A DNA stretch of 7,105 nt from an uncultured Filifactor sp. (GTDB lineage: Bacteria > Bacillota > Clostridia > Peptostreptococcales > Filifactoraceae). Each line of letters begins with the position of its first letter. Position 1 is the first letter of the stretch. Under the pieces are notes generated by a model that saw only the letters and a program-made list of their open reading frames with translations, did not search any database and was not told the DNA's origin. The translations under genes were made by a program, and so were the position numbers. Positions 1-6,471 of this stretch are shown in pieces. The stretch covers positions 1 to 7,105 of the forward strand of contig CAMYCP010000064.1 in NCBI GenBank assembly GCA_947254385.1, written 5' to 3'.

Positions 1-337
1 GAACAGAGAAGGACAAAGTAATATTTATCCTTCATTTTCATCTTTCTCTTTACCGGGAAATCAAGTTATAGGTATTTTTTTAATTTTGATTTTTGCTCAA
101 TTAATAAAATATATGCATATTGAATATTCCGAAACTATAGCGTCAACTTCACTTGTTATTGTATCTTTTTTAATGTATTTACAAGGCCTTGCCGTACTTT
201 CTTTTTGGACGGGAAGACGCTTTGCACCTTTGAGCGGTAAAATTATTTTTTTGATATCAATAATATTTTTACCCGGCATGCCCATATTTTTAGGTATGTT
301 TGACGGAGTTTTCAATTTCAGAAGAACAAAAAAATAA
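1..337 (+). CDS. yybS: YybS/DUF2232 family membrane protein, C-terminal part (5' end outside window)
   Basis: The frame is open from base 2 and ends at the TAA at 335–337, so about 111 C-terminal residues are present and the true start lies upstream. A TTG at 86 lies inside the frame but has no ribosome binding site and is not the start. The fragment is strongly hydrophobic, with about three predicted membrane helices (local residues ~20–35, 45–67 and 80–100), and ends in a short basic tail (RRTKK). The helix containing LQGLAVLSFW, after a segment with SLPGN, resembles the C-terminal end of the DUF2232/YybS family. The position directly before gdpP and rplI is the usual location of yybS in Firmicutes, and this supports the call more than the short sequence does. 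The molecular function of this family is not established; it is thought to be an integral membrane protein, possibly transporter-like. It is probably co-transcribed with gdpP. Confidence 0.75.
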   Translation, partial: NREGQSNIYPSFSSFSLPGNQVIGIFLILIFAQLIKYMHIEYSETIASTSLVIVSFLMYLQGLAVLSFWTGRRFAPLSGKIIFLISIIFLPGMPIFLGMFDGVFNFRRTKK

Positions 338-354
338 ATGCGTATTCCTTTAAA

Positions 355-373
355 AAAGGAGTGGATATTGTTG
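355..373 (+). promoter_or_regulatory. Ribosome binding site deciding the gdpP start (TTG)
   Basis: AAGGAG at 356–361 sits 6 bases before a TTG at 368 and 9 bases before a second in-frame TTG at 371. The in-frame ATG at 338 directly abuts the yybS stop codon and has only A-rich sequence upstream, without a GGAG core. The site therefore favours a TTG start about 10 codons inside the longest frame. Choosing between the two adjacent TTG codons is not possible from sequence alone. Confidence 0.65.
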
Positions 374-2347
374 GAATTTAAAAGTAAAAATGTAAATATT
401 CAAACAGTCGTTATTGCCGTACTGGGAGTTTTATTTTTAATATATAACTATTATATTTCAATTGCTTGTATAATTATAATAGGTTTTTTGGTACTGAACG
501 AAAGAAATGAAAAAACAAAGAACGAGCAGGAATGGACACAATATGTAGAAACACTCTCATTCAGCATGGATCACAGTACAAGGCAAGCTATAACAAATCT
601 TCCGATTCCTCTTTGTATTTGTAAAACCGACGGGACTATAACGTGGTATAACAAAAAGTTCGCCGCAATATCTATGAAAAAAGGCTTACTCGGCAGCAGT
701 ATGAATGAAGTTTTTCCGGATATAAAAATTGATATTGTCGCATCATCTTTAGAAATGCCGTCAACTTTTTTGGACGTCGGGCCGAAACACTATAAGATAG
801 TATATTATATAATTCCTACATCCAAAAATGAAAAGGGAATTATTATGATATATTTTTTAGATGAAACCAAGTATAAAAACCTTCTGTCAGAATTTGAAAA
901 TAAAAAAACTTCGATGATGCTAATACAAATTGACAGTTTTGATGAAGTTTTGAGTAAAGTGGAAGATTCCATGAGACCGGTCATGGAAGCGGAAGTTGAA
1001 AGATTGATAAAAGTATGGTGTGAAAATTATTATTCCGCAGTTATACGAACGGATAAGGACGGTTACGCCGCTGTAATAAGCGAAGAAAATTTAAGAGCAA
1101 TGGAAGATACCAAGTTTTCCATTTTGGATTCCGTGCGTTCGTTAAATTACGGCAATACTTTGCCTGTCACACTTTCCATAGGTGTTTCATCTGCGCGGGA
1201 AAATCTGATAGATACTTATGAATCCGCTTCTTCAGCGTTGGAACTTGCTCAGGGGCGCGGAGGAGATCAATGTGTTGTCAAGCATGAAGAAAAATTTACT
1301 TTTTACGGAGGTAAATCAAAAGCTATTGAAAAAAGGACACGTGTTAAAGCCAGAATAATATCTTACGCATTGAAAGATCTTATTATGTCAAGTAACAAAG
1401 TGTTTATAATGGGGCATACTTTTCCGGATCTTGATGCCTTAGGCTCAAGTATGGGTATGTACGGAATTTGTATGCAACTTGGCAAAAAAGCCGCTATAGT
1501 TCTCGAAAAGTCAAATTCATCCATAGATTTATTGTATGAAAGAATAATAAATAATGAAAAATTCGGTAATATTTTTATAAATCACGAGGATGCATTGTCA
1601 ATCTCAGATGAAAATACACTTTTGATAATTGTGGATACACATAAACCGGCACTTACTGAATGTCCTGAGCTTATAGATAAAATAGACAAAGTAGTGGTAA
1701 TAGATCACCATAGAAGAGGTGTCGAATTTGTTGACAAAGCGGTACTTGTATATCATGAAACCTATGCTTCTTCAGCAAGTGAAATGGTAACTGAAATAAT
1801 TCAATATATAAGTGAAAACACAAATATAGATTCTCTTGTTGCGGAAGCGTTGCTTGCCGGAATAACGCTGGATACCAAGAATTTTTCTTTTAAGACGGGT
1901 GTAAGGACATTTGAAGCGGCCGCATTTTTAAGAAAATTAGGAGCAGACACGGTTTCAGTTAAAATGTTGTTTCAGGGAGATATAGACACATTCATGATAA
2001 TTGCCGAGACGGTAAAAAATTCCAAAATAATAGATGATAAAATTGCTATTACTTATTATTCAAAGCCTCTTACAAATTCTAAACTCATAGCCTCCAAAGC
2101 CGCTGATGAACTCTTGAATTTAAAAGGTGTCGGTGCTTCTTTTGTACTTACTTTGAACAATAGCGACGAAATTCAAATAAGCGCCAGATCTTTGGGAAAA
2201 ATTAACGTTCAAATAATTATGGAACGCTTAGGCGGCGGAGGACATATGGACACTGCGGCGGTACAGTTTAAAAATATAAGCACCGAAGAGGCTATGGATA
2301 AACTCGAAGATGCCGTTATGGAATATTTACATGAAGAAGGAGAATAA
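368..2347 (+). CDS. gdpP: Cyclic-di-AMP phosphodiesterase GdpP (PAS–degenerate GGDEF–DHH/DHHA1)
   Basis: Hydrolyses the second messenger c-di-AMP to 5'-pApA at the membrane, a control on potassium/osmotic balance and cell-wall stress. Residue numbers here are counted from the ATG at 338; the favoured TTG start removes 10. Two membrane helices lie at ~22–53. A PAS-like segment follows at ~82–175 ([21 protein letters not shown]), then a degenerate GGDEF domain at ~190–315, where the GGDEF signature is replaced by TDKDGY near 238–243 but the later SIGVS motif (280–284) is kept. The DHH domain (~350–525) has GHTFPDLD at 359–366, VDTH at 432–435, DHH at 456–458 and TLDTKNF at 510–516, so the metal-binding set looks complete. 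The DHHA1 domain ends in GGGGH at 632–636. About 660 residues is the normal family length. The gene ends two bases before rplI, indicating translational coupling. No frameshift or missing catalytic motif was seen. Confidence 0.95.
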   Translation: MLEFKSKNVNIQTVVIAVLGVLFLIYNYYISIACIIIIGFLVLNERNEKTKNEQEWTQYVETLSFSMDHSTRQAITNLPIPLCICKTDGTITWYNKKFAAISMKKGLLGSSMNEVFPDIKIDIVASSLEMPSTFLDVGPKHYKIVYYIIPTSKNEKGIIMIYFLDETKYKNLLSEFENKKTSMMLIQIDSFDEVLSKVEDSMRPVMEAEVERLIKVWCENYYSAVIRTDKDGYAAVISEENLRAMEDTKFSILDSVRSLNYGNTLPVTLSIGVSSARENLIDTYESASSALELAQGRGGDQCVVKHEEKFTFYGGKSKAIEKRTRVKARIISYALKDLIMSSNKVFIMGHTFPDLDALGSSMGMYGICMQLGKKAAIVLEKSNSSIDLLYERIINNEKFGNIFINHEDALSISDENTLLIIVDTHKPALTECPELIDKIDKVVVIDHHRRGVEFVDKAVLVYHETYASSASEMVTEIIQYISENTNIDSLVAEALLAGITLDTKNFSFKTGVRTFEAAAFLRKLGADTVSVKMLFQGDIDTFMIIAETVKNSKIIDDKIAITYYSKPLTNSKLIASKAADELLNLKGVGASFVLTLNNSDEIQISARSLGKINVQIIMERLGGGGHMDTAAVQFKNISTEEAMDKLEDAVMEYLHEEGE

Positions 2348-2349
2348 AA

Positions 2350-2796
2350 ATGAAAGTTATTTTATTGAAAGATGTTAAAGGTACCGGGAAAAAAGGTGAA
2401 CTTAAAGAAGTAAGTGACGGTTTTGCACGTAATTTTTTAATTAAGAATAACTATGCTAAAGAAGCGACGGATGCAAATATAAACATTTATAAACAGGAAC
2501 AATCCTCTTTAGCTTTTAATGCCAAACAGGAAGAAGAAAAAGCGTTTGCTCTGGCAAAATTCCTTAAAGGAAAGGGCATAACAATAAAGGCTAAAGCCGG
2601 AGAAGGAAAACTTTTCGGTTCCATAACTTCTAAAGACATTGCCGACAAATTGAAAGAAGAACATTCTATCGTAATTGACAAAAGAAAAATATTGCTTAAG
2701 GAACCTATAAAGGAACTTGGCATTACAACCGTAAATATAAAATTACATCCCAAAGTGACCGCAACCGTAAGAATAAATGTAGTGCAAGAAGATTAG
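2350..2796 (+). CDS. rplI: 50S ribosomal protein bL9
   Basis: Structural protein of the large ribosomal subunit that binds 23S rRNA near the base of the L1 stalk and helps maintain the reading frame. The 148-residue length is normal. The N-terminal domain starts [17 protein letters not shown] and carries the bL9 signature around residues 13–40, with [12 protein letters not shown] at 20–31. The common Pro after RNxL is absent (Ile31). A charged connecting helix (~40–75) leads to the C-terminal domain, which contains [10 protein letters not shown] at about 84–93 and IKLHPKV near 130–136. The ATG has AAGGAG at 2337–2342, 7 bases upstream, lying within the last codons of gdpP; only two bases separate the two genes. 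This arrangement makes co-transcription with gdpP, and probably coupled translation, likely. Confidence 0.97.
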   Translation: MKVILLKDVKGTGKKGELKEVSDGFARNFLIKNNYAKEATDANINIYKQEQSSLAFNAKQEEEKAFALAKFLKGKGITIKAKAGEGKLFGSITSKDIADKLKEEHSIVIDKRKILLKEPIKELGITTVNIKLHPKVTATVRINVVQED

Positions 2797-2929
2797 AAAA
2801 AATATTCTTAAAATTTTTTACAAAAAATGTTCAACTTGATATTGCAATTTAGAAATTTTCATATTTAAATAAATTTTTATATAAAAATAAAACGTCCGAC
2901 TATCAAACAAAAGTTAGGAGTATAATTTA
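2797..2929 (+). other. AT-rich rplI–dnaB intergenic region
   Basis: This 133-bp gap contains no plausible ORF. It holds several short A/T palindromes: ATTTTTT-AC-AAAAAAT at 2813–2828, GAAATTTTC at 2852–2860 and ATTTAAAT at 2863–2870. The first could form only a weak all-A/T hairpin and is not a convincing rho-independent terminator, because it has no GC-rich stem. No riboswitch-like or protein-operator structure was recognised. The composition and position, just ahead of dnaB, suit a promoter region. Confidence 0.6.
2856..2885 (+). promoter_or_regulatory. Candidate sigma-A-type promoter for dnaB
   Basis: TTTTCA at 2856–2861 (4 of 6 matches to TTGACA) and TATAAA at 2880–2885 (5 of 6 to TATAAT) are 18 bases apart. 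Transcription starting near 2892 would give a leader of about 38 bases before the dnaB start. A better -35 hexamer, TTGATA at 2836–2841, has no good -10 partner at 16–18 bases. In such A/T-rich DNA, matches of this kind arise easily by chance, so this is a weak call. Confidence 0.3.
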
Positions 2930-2932
2930 TTG
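2914..2932 (+). promoter_or_regulatory. Ribosome binding site for the TTG start of dnaB
   Basis: TTAGGAG at 2914–2920 precedes the TTG at 2930 by 9 bases. The first in-frame ATG (Met9 of the encoded protein, at 2954) has no comparable site and would remove the residues just before the conserved PYALEAEQSVLG segment, so TTG is the preferred start. Confidence 0.75.
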
Positions 2933-4270
2933 GAAGAAGAACGAAAAAAAGTAATGCCTTATGCTTTGGAGGCGGAGCAATCGGTATTGGGTTGCATATT
3001 GCTTGACAGAGATTGTATCATATCTACAATAGACATAATCACGCCTGACGATTTTTATCGCAGCTCCCACAAGGATATATATTCCGTAATGTTGGAACTT
3101 TATAAAAAAGGTGAGCCTATAGGATTAATCACCGTAATTTCAGAACTTAAAAATAAAAACTTAATTGAACGCGTCGGGGGAGCAACATATATAACGGATT
3201 TAACGTCCGTTCCGGACAATACTTCTTATATAACAACATATGCAAAAATAGTACGTGAAAAATCTCTGCTAAGAAATCTGATTAAAGCCGCCCAAGATAT
3301 AATTTCCAAAAGTTATGATAACGGCGAAGATTTGGAAAATATACTTTCATATTCTGAAAAAGCTATATTTGATGTATTTCAATCGCAACGTCAAAATAGT
3401 TTAATTGAAATAGATAAAGTTATAATGGAAAGCCTTAACATTATGGAAAAGCTCCAAAAAAACAAAGGCTCTCTTACAGGCGTAGGTAGCGGTTTTACGG
3501 ATTTGGATCGCAAAACCAATGGATTTCAAAAAACCGATCTTATTTTGATTGCGGCACGTCCTTCTATGGGAAAGACGGCGCTTGCTTTAAATTTAGCTTT
3601 AAATGCGGCAGTTAAATATCAATCATCGGTTGCGTTGTTTACTTTGGAAATGAGTGACACTCAAATTGCGATGCGTATGATTGCGTCAGGCGCTAAAGTT
3701 CCGCTTTCAAATATAAAAAACGGCACTCTTTCATCCGAAGAATGGGATAAAGTGACTCAGACTATGAGCGTACTTTCATCTCAAAAAATATATATAGATG
3801 ATTCCGGAGTCTTAGATATTGTTAAGTTAAGTTCGGTATGCAGACGTCTAAAAATAGAAAAAGGTTTGGACATGGTAATCATAGATTATCTACAACTCAT
3901 GGAAAGTACGGGAAAATCGGAAAATAGGCAACAGGAAATAAGTAAAATTTCAAGAGGACTTAAGCAGCTTGCAAAAGAATTGGATTGTCCGATAATAGCA
4001 CTGTCTCAACTTTCCAGAGCACCGGAACAACGAAGTGAACACCGTCCTATGTTGTCAGATTTAAGAGAATCCGGAGCAATCGAACAAGATGCGGATATAG
4101 TTATGTTTTTGTACAGAGATGAAGTATATAACAAAGATACCGAGAAAAAAAATGAGGCGGAAATTATAATTGCAAAGCACAGAAACGGTGAAACAGGCAC
4201 TGTAGAACTTGTATGGTTCGGACAATATCAGCTTTTCAGCGATTCAGAACGCAGTCCGGAGGAGTATTGA
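2930..4270 (+). CDS. dnaB: Replicative DNA helicase DnaB (DnaC in Bacillus naming)
   Basis: Hexameric 5'-3' helicase that unwinds the parental duplex at the replication fork and recruits primase. The 446-residue length is typical. The N-terminal primase-interacting domain (~8–110) begins with the conserved P-x-x-x-E-A-E-Q-S-V-L-G motif at 10–21. A linker helix follows, then the RecA-like motor from about 180 with GVGSGFTDLD (184–193). Walker A is ARPSMGKT at 209–216 (Lys215, Thr216). The catalytic glutamate lies in FTLEMS (Glu240), Walker B in MVIIDY (Asp319), the sensor-like Gln in ALSQLSR (Gln360), and the arginine finger in KHRNG (Arg418). All core residues are present, and no intein interrupts the Walker A region, a common insertion site in this family. 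The start is TTG with TTAGGAG 9 bases upstream. The gene follows rplI as in many Firmicutes and is closely followed by an acetyltransferase gene. Confidence 0.97.
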   Translation: MEEERKKVMPYALEAEQSVLGCILLDRDCIISTIDIITPDDFYRSSHKDIYSVMLELYKKGEPIGLITVISELKNKNLIERVGGATYITDLTSVPDNTSYITTYAKIVREKSLLRNLIKAAQDIISKSYDNGEDLENILSYSEKAIFDVFQSQRQNSLIEIDKVIMESLNIMEKLQKNKGSLTGVGSGFTDLDRKTNGFQKTDLILIAARPSMGKTALALNLALNAAVKYQSSVALFTLEMSDTQIAMRMIASGAKVPLSNIKNGTLSSEEWDKVTQTMSVLSSQKIYIDDSGVLDIVKLSSVCRRLKIEKGLDMVIIDYLQLMESTGKSENRQQEISKISRGLKQLAKELDCPIIALSQLSRAPEQRSEHRPMLSDLRESGAIEQDADIVMFLYRDEVYNKDTEKKNEAEIIIAKHRNGETGTVELVWFGQYQLFSDSERSPEEY

Positions 4271-4280
4271 ATTAGTTATG
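4258..4280 (+). promoter_or_regulatory. Ribosome binding site for the acetyltransferase, inside the dnaB 3' end
   Basis: GGAGGAG at 4258–4264 overlaps the last codons of dnaB. It lies 13 bases before the ATG at 4278, somewhat longer than the usual 5–10. The upstream in-frame ATG at 4209 lies deep inside dnaB with no such site, so 4278 is the better start despite the spacing. Confidence 0.55.
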
Positions 4281-4886
4281 AGTAAAAAAGACTCAATAGA
4301 ACTCAAAGGAAAAAAAACAATACTTAAACCGATAACAATGTTTGACATAATGCAAATGACTACATGGGAGCAATATTCGGATATCCTGCTTTATGACTAT
4401 AATTTGCCGAATTGGACTTATGATGAAATGCAGGAATGGTATAAAGCAAAAACTAAAGGCAAAAGATTATGCTTTGCAGTATACGAAAGTAAAGAGGAAC
4501 TTATAGGTTTTTTATCGTTTCGTAAAGTCCATCCTTTGATTGGCACCGGAGAAATAGGTATAGTTATAAAAAATTCATATATGGATATGGGTTACGGAGC
4601 GGATATAATATATACATTTGCAAATTGGCTTTTTAACGAACGAAAATTTAAAAGTATTACACTCTTGGTTGCTTTATATAACATAAGAGCTTTAAAATGT
4701 TATAATAAAGTGGGATTTAAAGTTGTAAAACATTTTACCGATATATGTTATAATTCTAAAATCGATCCGTTTAATGATAGTTCTCTAAGTAATATAAAAA
4801 AATATTTCAAGCAGACCGGAAATAAAATTTATACTGAATACTATAAAATGAAACTCACTCCGACAACGTTGAAATATAGCAGATGA
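4278..4886 (+). CDS. GNAT-family N-acetyltransferase (RimJ/RimL-like), substrate unknown
   Basis: Predicted cytoplasmic acetyl-CoA-dependent N-acetyltransferase of 202 residues. The start at 4278 is set by GGAGGAG upstream; the frame is also open from an ATG at 4209 inside dnaB, which has no binding site. The fold order fits GNAT: an N-terminal strand LKGKKTILKPI; a strand with LIGFLSFRKV (~75–84); TGEIGIVI (~90–97); the acetyl-CoA loop DMGYGA at 103–108; then NIRALKCYNKVGF at 135–147, with the conserved Asn135, Tyr142 and Gly146-Phe147. The first Gln/Arg of the usual Q/R-x-x-G-x-G/A loop is Met here (102). Between the GF strand and the final YYKMKLT strand (~188–194) there are about 40 residues, roughly twice what I expect for this subfamily, and rich in Lys, Asn and Ser. 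The gene starts 7 bases after the dnaB stop and ends 13 bases before murJ. Protein, antibiotic or small-molecule substrates are all possible. Confidence 0.85.
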   Translation: MSKKDSIELKGKKTILKPITMFDIMQMTTWEQYSDILLYDYNLPNWTYDEMQEWYKAKTKGKRLCFAVYESKEELIGFLSFRKVHPLIGTGEIGIVIKNSYMDMGYGADIIYTFANWLFNERKFKSITLLVALYNIRALKCYNKVGFKVVKHFTDICYNSKIDPFNDSSLSNIKKYFKQTGNKIYTEYYKMKLTPTTLKYSR

Positions 4887-4890
4887 AATC

Positions 4891-4902
4891 GGAGGTACTA
4901 TG
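4891..4902 (+). promoter_or_regulatory. Closely spaced ribosome binding site for murJ
   Basis: GGAGGT at 4891–4896 is a near-perfect anti-16S match but leaves only 3–4 bases before the ATG at 4900. No better in-frame start follows until the ATG at 4930, which would delete part of the first membrane helix, so 4900 is kept. Confidence 0.6.
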
Positions 4903-6432
4903 GTAAATCTCTCAACTTGGGTTGTTTTAATGGCATTTTTTACTGTTCTGTCCAAAATATTAGGATTTATAAGAGAACTTGTATTAAGTTATTTTTTCGG
5001 CAGCAACGCTTTAACTGATGCATTTGTAATATCATGGAATATTCCTCTGGTGGTGTTCGGTGGAATAGCTACTGCACTGCTCACTTGCTATGTACCGATG
5101 TATCATAATGTAAAATCAGGTGGGAAAAAGGCTATAGATTATTTTAACAGTAATTTAATAAGTATAGTTTTTATTATTTCACTGATAATAATTTCCGTAT
5201 TTTTAATTTTTGATGAAACAATAATACGTACATTTTTTATAAATACGGATAAACTTCATACACAGGAAACCTTTATATATACGGTCAGGTTTTCACATCT
5301 TATGATATGGACTATGGCATTTTTAGGTATATCTTTTATTTTACAAGGGTATTTACAGGTACAAGAACAATTTAAAATAGTGGGATTAATGGGAATTCCT
5401 TTAAATTTGTTCATTATATCCGGCTTTTTATTGGCGGTCAAGTTTAATAGCTTATTTATGGCATTAGGTGTACTTTTAGGTTATGCTTTTTATGTACCGT
5501 ATTTTGCATTTCCTGCTTATAAATTAGGCTTCAGATATAAACCCGTTTTAAATTTTAAAGATCCGAATGTAAAAGCTATTATTTTGCTTGTTATTCCTGT
5601 ATTTTTCGGAAGAATGGTATTTGATATAAATTTGATGATTGACAGATACCTTGCAAGCGGTTTACAAAGCGGTACGGTAAGTTGCTTGAATTATGCAAAT
5701 AAACTCAATTTGATGATAAACAGCGTAGTAGTTACTTCAGTAGGCACAACAATATTTCCGCGTATTTCAAAATTGGTACATGATAAAAAAATGGATGAAG
5801 TAAAAAATACATTATCAGTGAGTTTGGGCGGTATGTCCATATTTTTAGTACCGATTGCATTTGCTATGACTTCACTTTCAAGACCTATTGTAAGTTTAAT
5901 TTTTGAAAGGGGAGCATTTGATGCTACAAGTGTTAAAATAACATCAGAGGCGTTGACTTTTTATTCAATAAGCATGATTTCTTTAGGCTGGCGTCAAATC
6001 ATGGAGAAAGTTTTTTATGCTATGAATGATACAAAAACACCTATGATAAATTCAATTTTATCAATTTCCGTAAATATAATATTGAATCTCGCACTCATAG
6101 GATCTATGCAACACAAAGGTTTAGCACTTGCAACGACCGTATCTTCAGTTACAACCGCAATGTTGTTTTTTTTCAAATTACAAAAAAAAATCGGAAAGTT
6201 TGCGGATAAATCTCTTAAAGACTCATTTATAAAAATAATTATAAGTTCTGCAATTATGGCAATATCTGCAAAAATGATATTTCAGATTGCAGATAAATTC
6301 ATTTCAAAAAATGTTTTTGTGTTTTTAATAGTAGTACTTGTTTCTATGATAATTTACTATATATTGCTTAAAGTATTTAAGGTAAAAGAATTAAAAATTG
6401 CTGAAAATATTATAAAATCAAAGATTAAATAG
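4900..6432 (+). CDS. murJ: Lipid II flippase MurJ (MviN family, MOP superfamily)
   Basis: Integral membrane protein that moves lipid II, the peptidoglycan building block, from the inner to the outer face of the cytoplasmic membrane. At 510 residues with about 13–14 hydrophobic helices throughout, it has the usual family size. Recognisable MurJ segments are SKILGFIRE at 18–26, containing the conserved TM1 arginine (Arg25); NALTDAF at 36–42 (Asp40); DINLMIDRYLASGLQSG at 242–258, followed by LNYANKL; SLIFERGAF at 332–340; and FYAMNDTKTP at 372–381, followed by a typical N-x-x-L-N-x-x-L-I helix. Lys19 sits where Escherichia coli MurJ has Arg18, and I see no counterpart of E. coli Arg52, as seems common in Firmicutes. 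Some MviN-family proteins in Gram-positives serve other polysaccharide lipids, so the exact cargo is inferred. The neighbouring glmS, which feeds the same pathway, supports a cell-wall role. Confidence 0.9.
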   Translation: MVNLSTWVVLMAFFTVLSKILGFIRELVLSYFFGSNALTDAFVISWNIPLVVFGGIATALLTCYVPMYHNVKSGGKKAIDYFNSNLISIVFIISLIIISVFLIFDETIIRTFFINTDKLHTQETFIYTVRFSHLMIWTMAFLGISFILQGYLQVQEQFKIVGLMGIPLNLFIISGFLLAVKFNSLFMALGVLLGYAFYVPYFAFPAYKLGFRYKPVLNFKDPNVKAIILLVIPVFFGRMVFDINLMIDRYLASGLQSGTVSCLNYANKLNLMINSVVVTSVGTTIFPRISKLVHDKKMDEVKNTLSVSLGGMSIFLVPIAFAMTSLSRPIVSLIFERGAFDATSVKITSEALTFYSISMISLGWRQIMEKVFYAMNDTKTPMINSILSISVNIILNLALIGSMQHKGLALATTVSSVTTAMLFFFKLQKKIGKFADKSLKDSFIKIIISSAIMAISAKMIFQIADKFISKNVFVFLIVVLVSMIIYYILLKVFKVKELKIAENIIKSKIK

Positions 6433-6471
6433 TTACTTACAGATAACGACTAAAAAGTTGGAGGGGCTTGT

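Noticed and set aside
97..315. Minus-strand frame of 72 residues opposite the yybS end
   Set aside because: It mirrors a well-supported + strand gene, has no recognisable domain and no reason to be translated.
2487..2753. Minus-strand frame of 88 residues inside rplI
   Set aside because: Shadow of the bL9 coding sequence; its apparent hydrophobic character is a by-product of reading Lys-rich codons in reverse.
2813..2828. ATTTTTT-AC-AAAAAAT palindrome as a terminator after rplI
   Set aside because: An all-A/T stem with a two- to four-base loop is too weak for intrinsic termination, and such palindromes are expected by chance in this composition.
3554..3577. Possible intein at the DnaB Walker A motif
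   Set aside because: The ARPSMGKT motif is continuous and the protein is of normal length, so no intein is present.
4006..4200. Minus-strand frame of 64 residues inside dnaB
   Set aside because: Lies opposite the conserved DnaB motor region and shows no motif of its own.
4209..4277. Upstream extension of the acetyltransferase to an ATG overlapping dnaB
   Set aside because: There is no ribosome binding site before 4209, and the added 23 residues do not belong to the GNAT fold; GGAGGAG at 4258–4264 supports the start at 4278.
5256..5441. Minus-strand frame of 61 residues inside murJ
   Set aside because: Lies opposite membrane helices of MurJ, with no supporting signal or homology.
6432..6452. 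Possible hairpin GTTA…TAAC between murJ and glmS
   Set aside because: The stem is only four base pairs with a bulge beyond it, and there is no following T-run, so it is not a terminator or leader structure.
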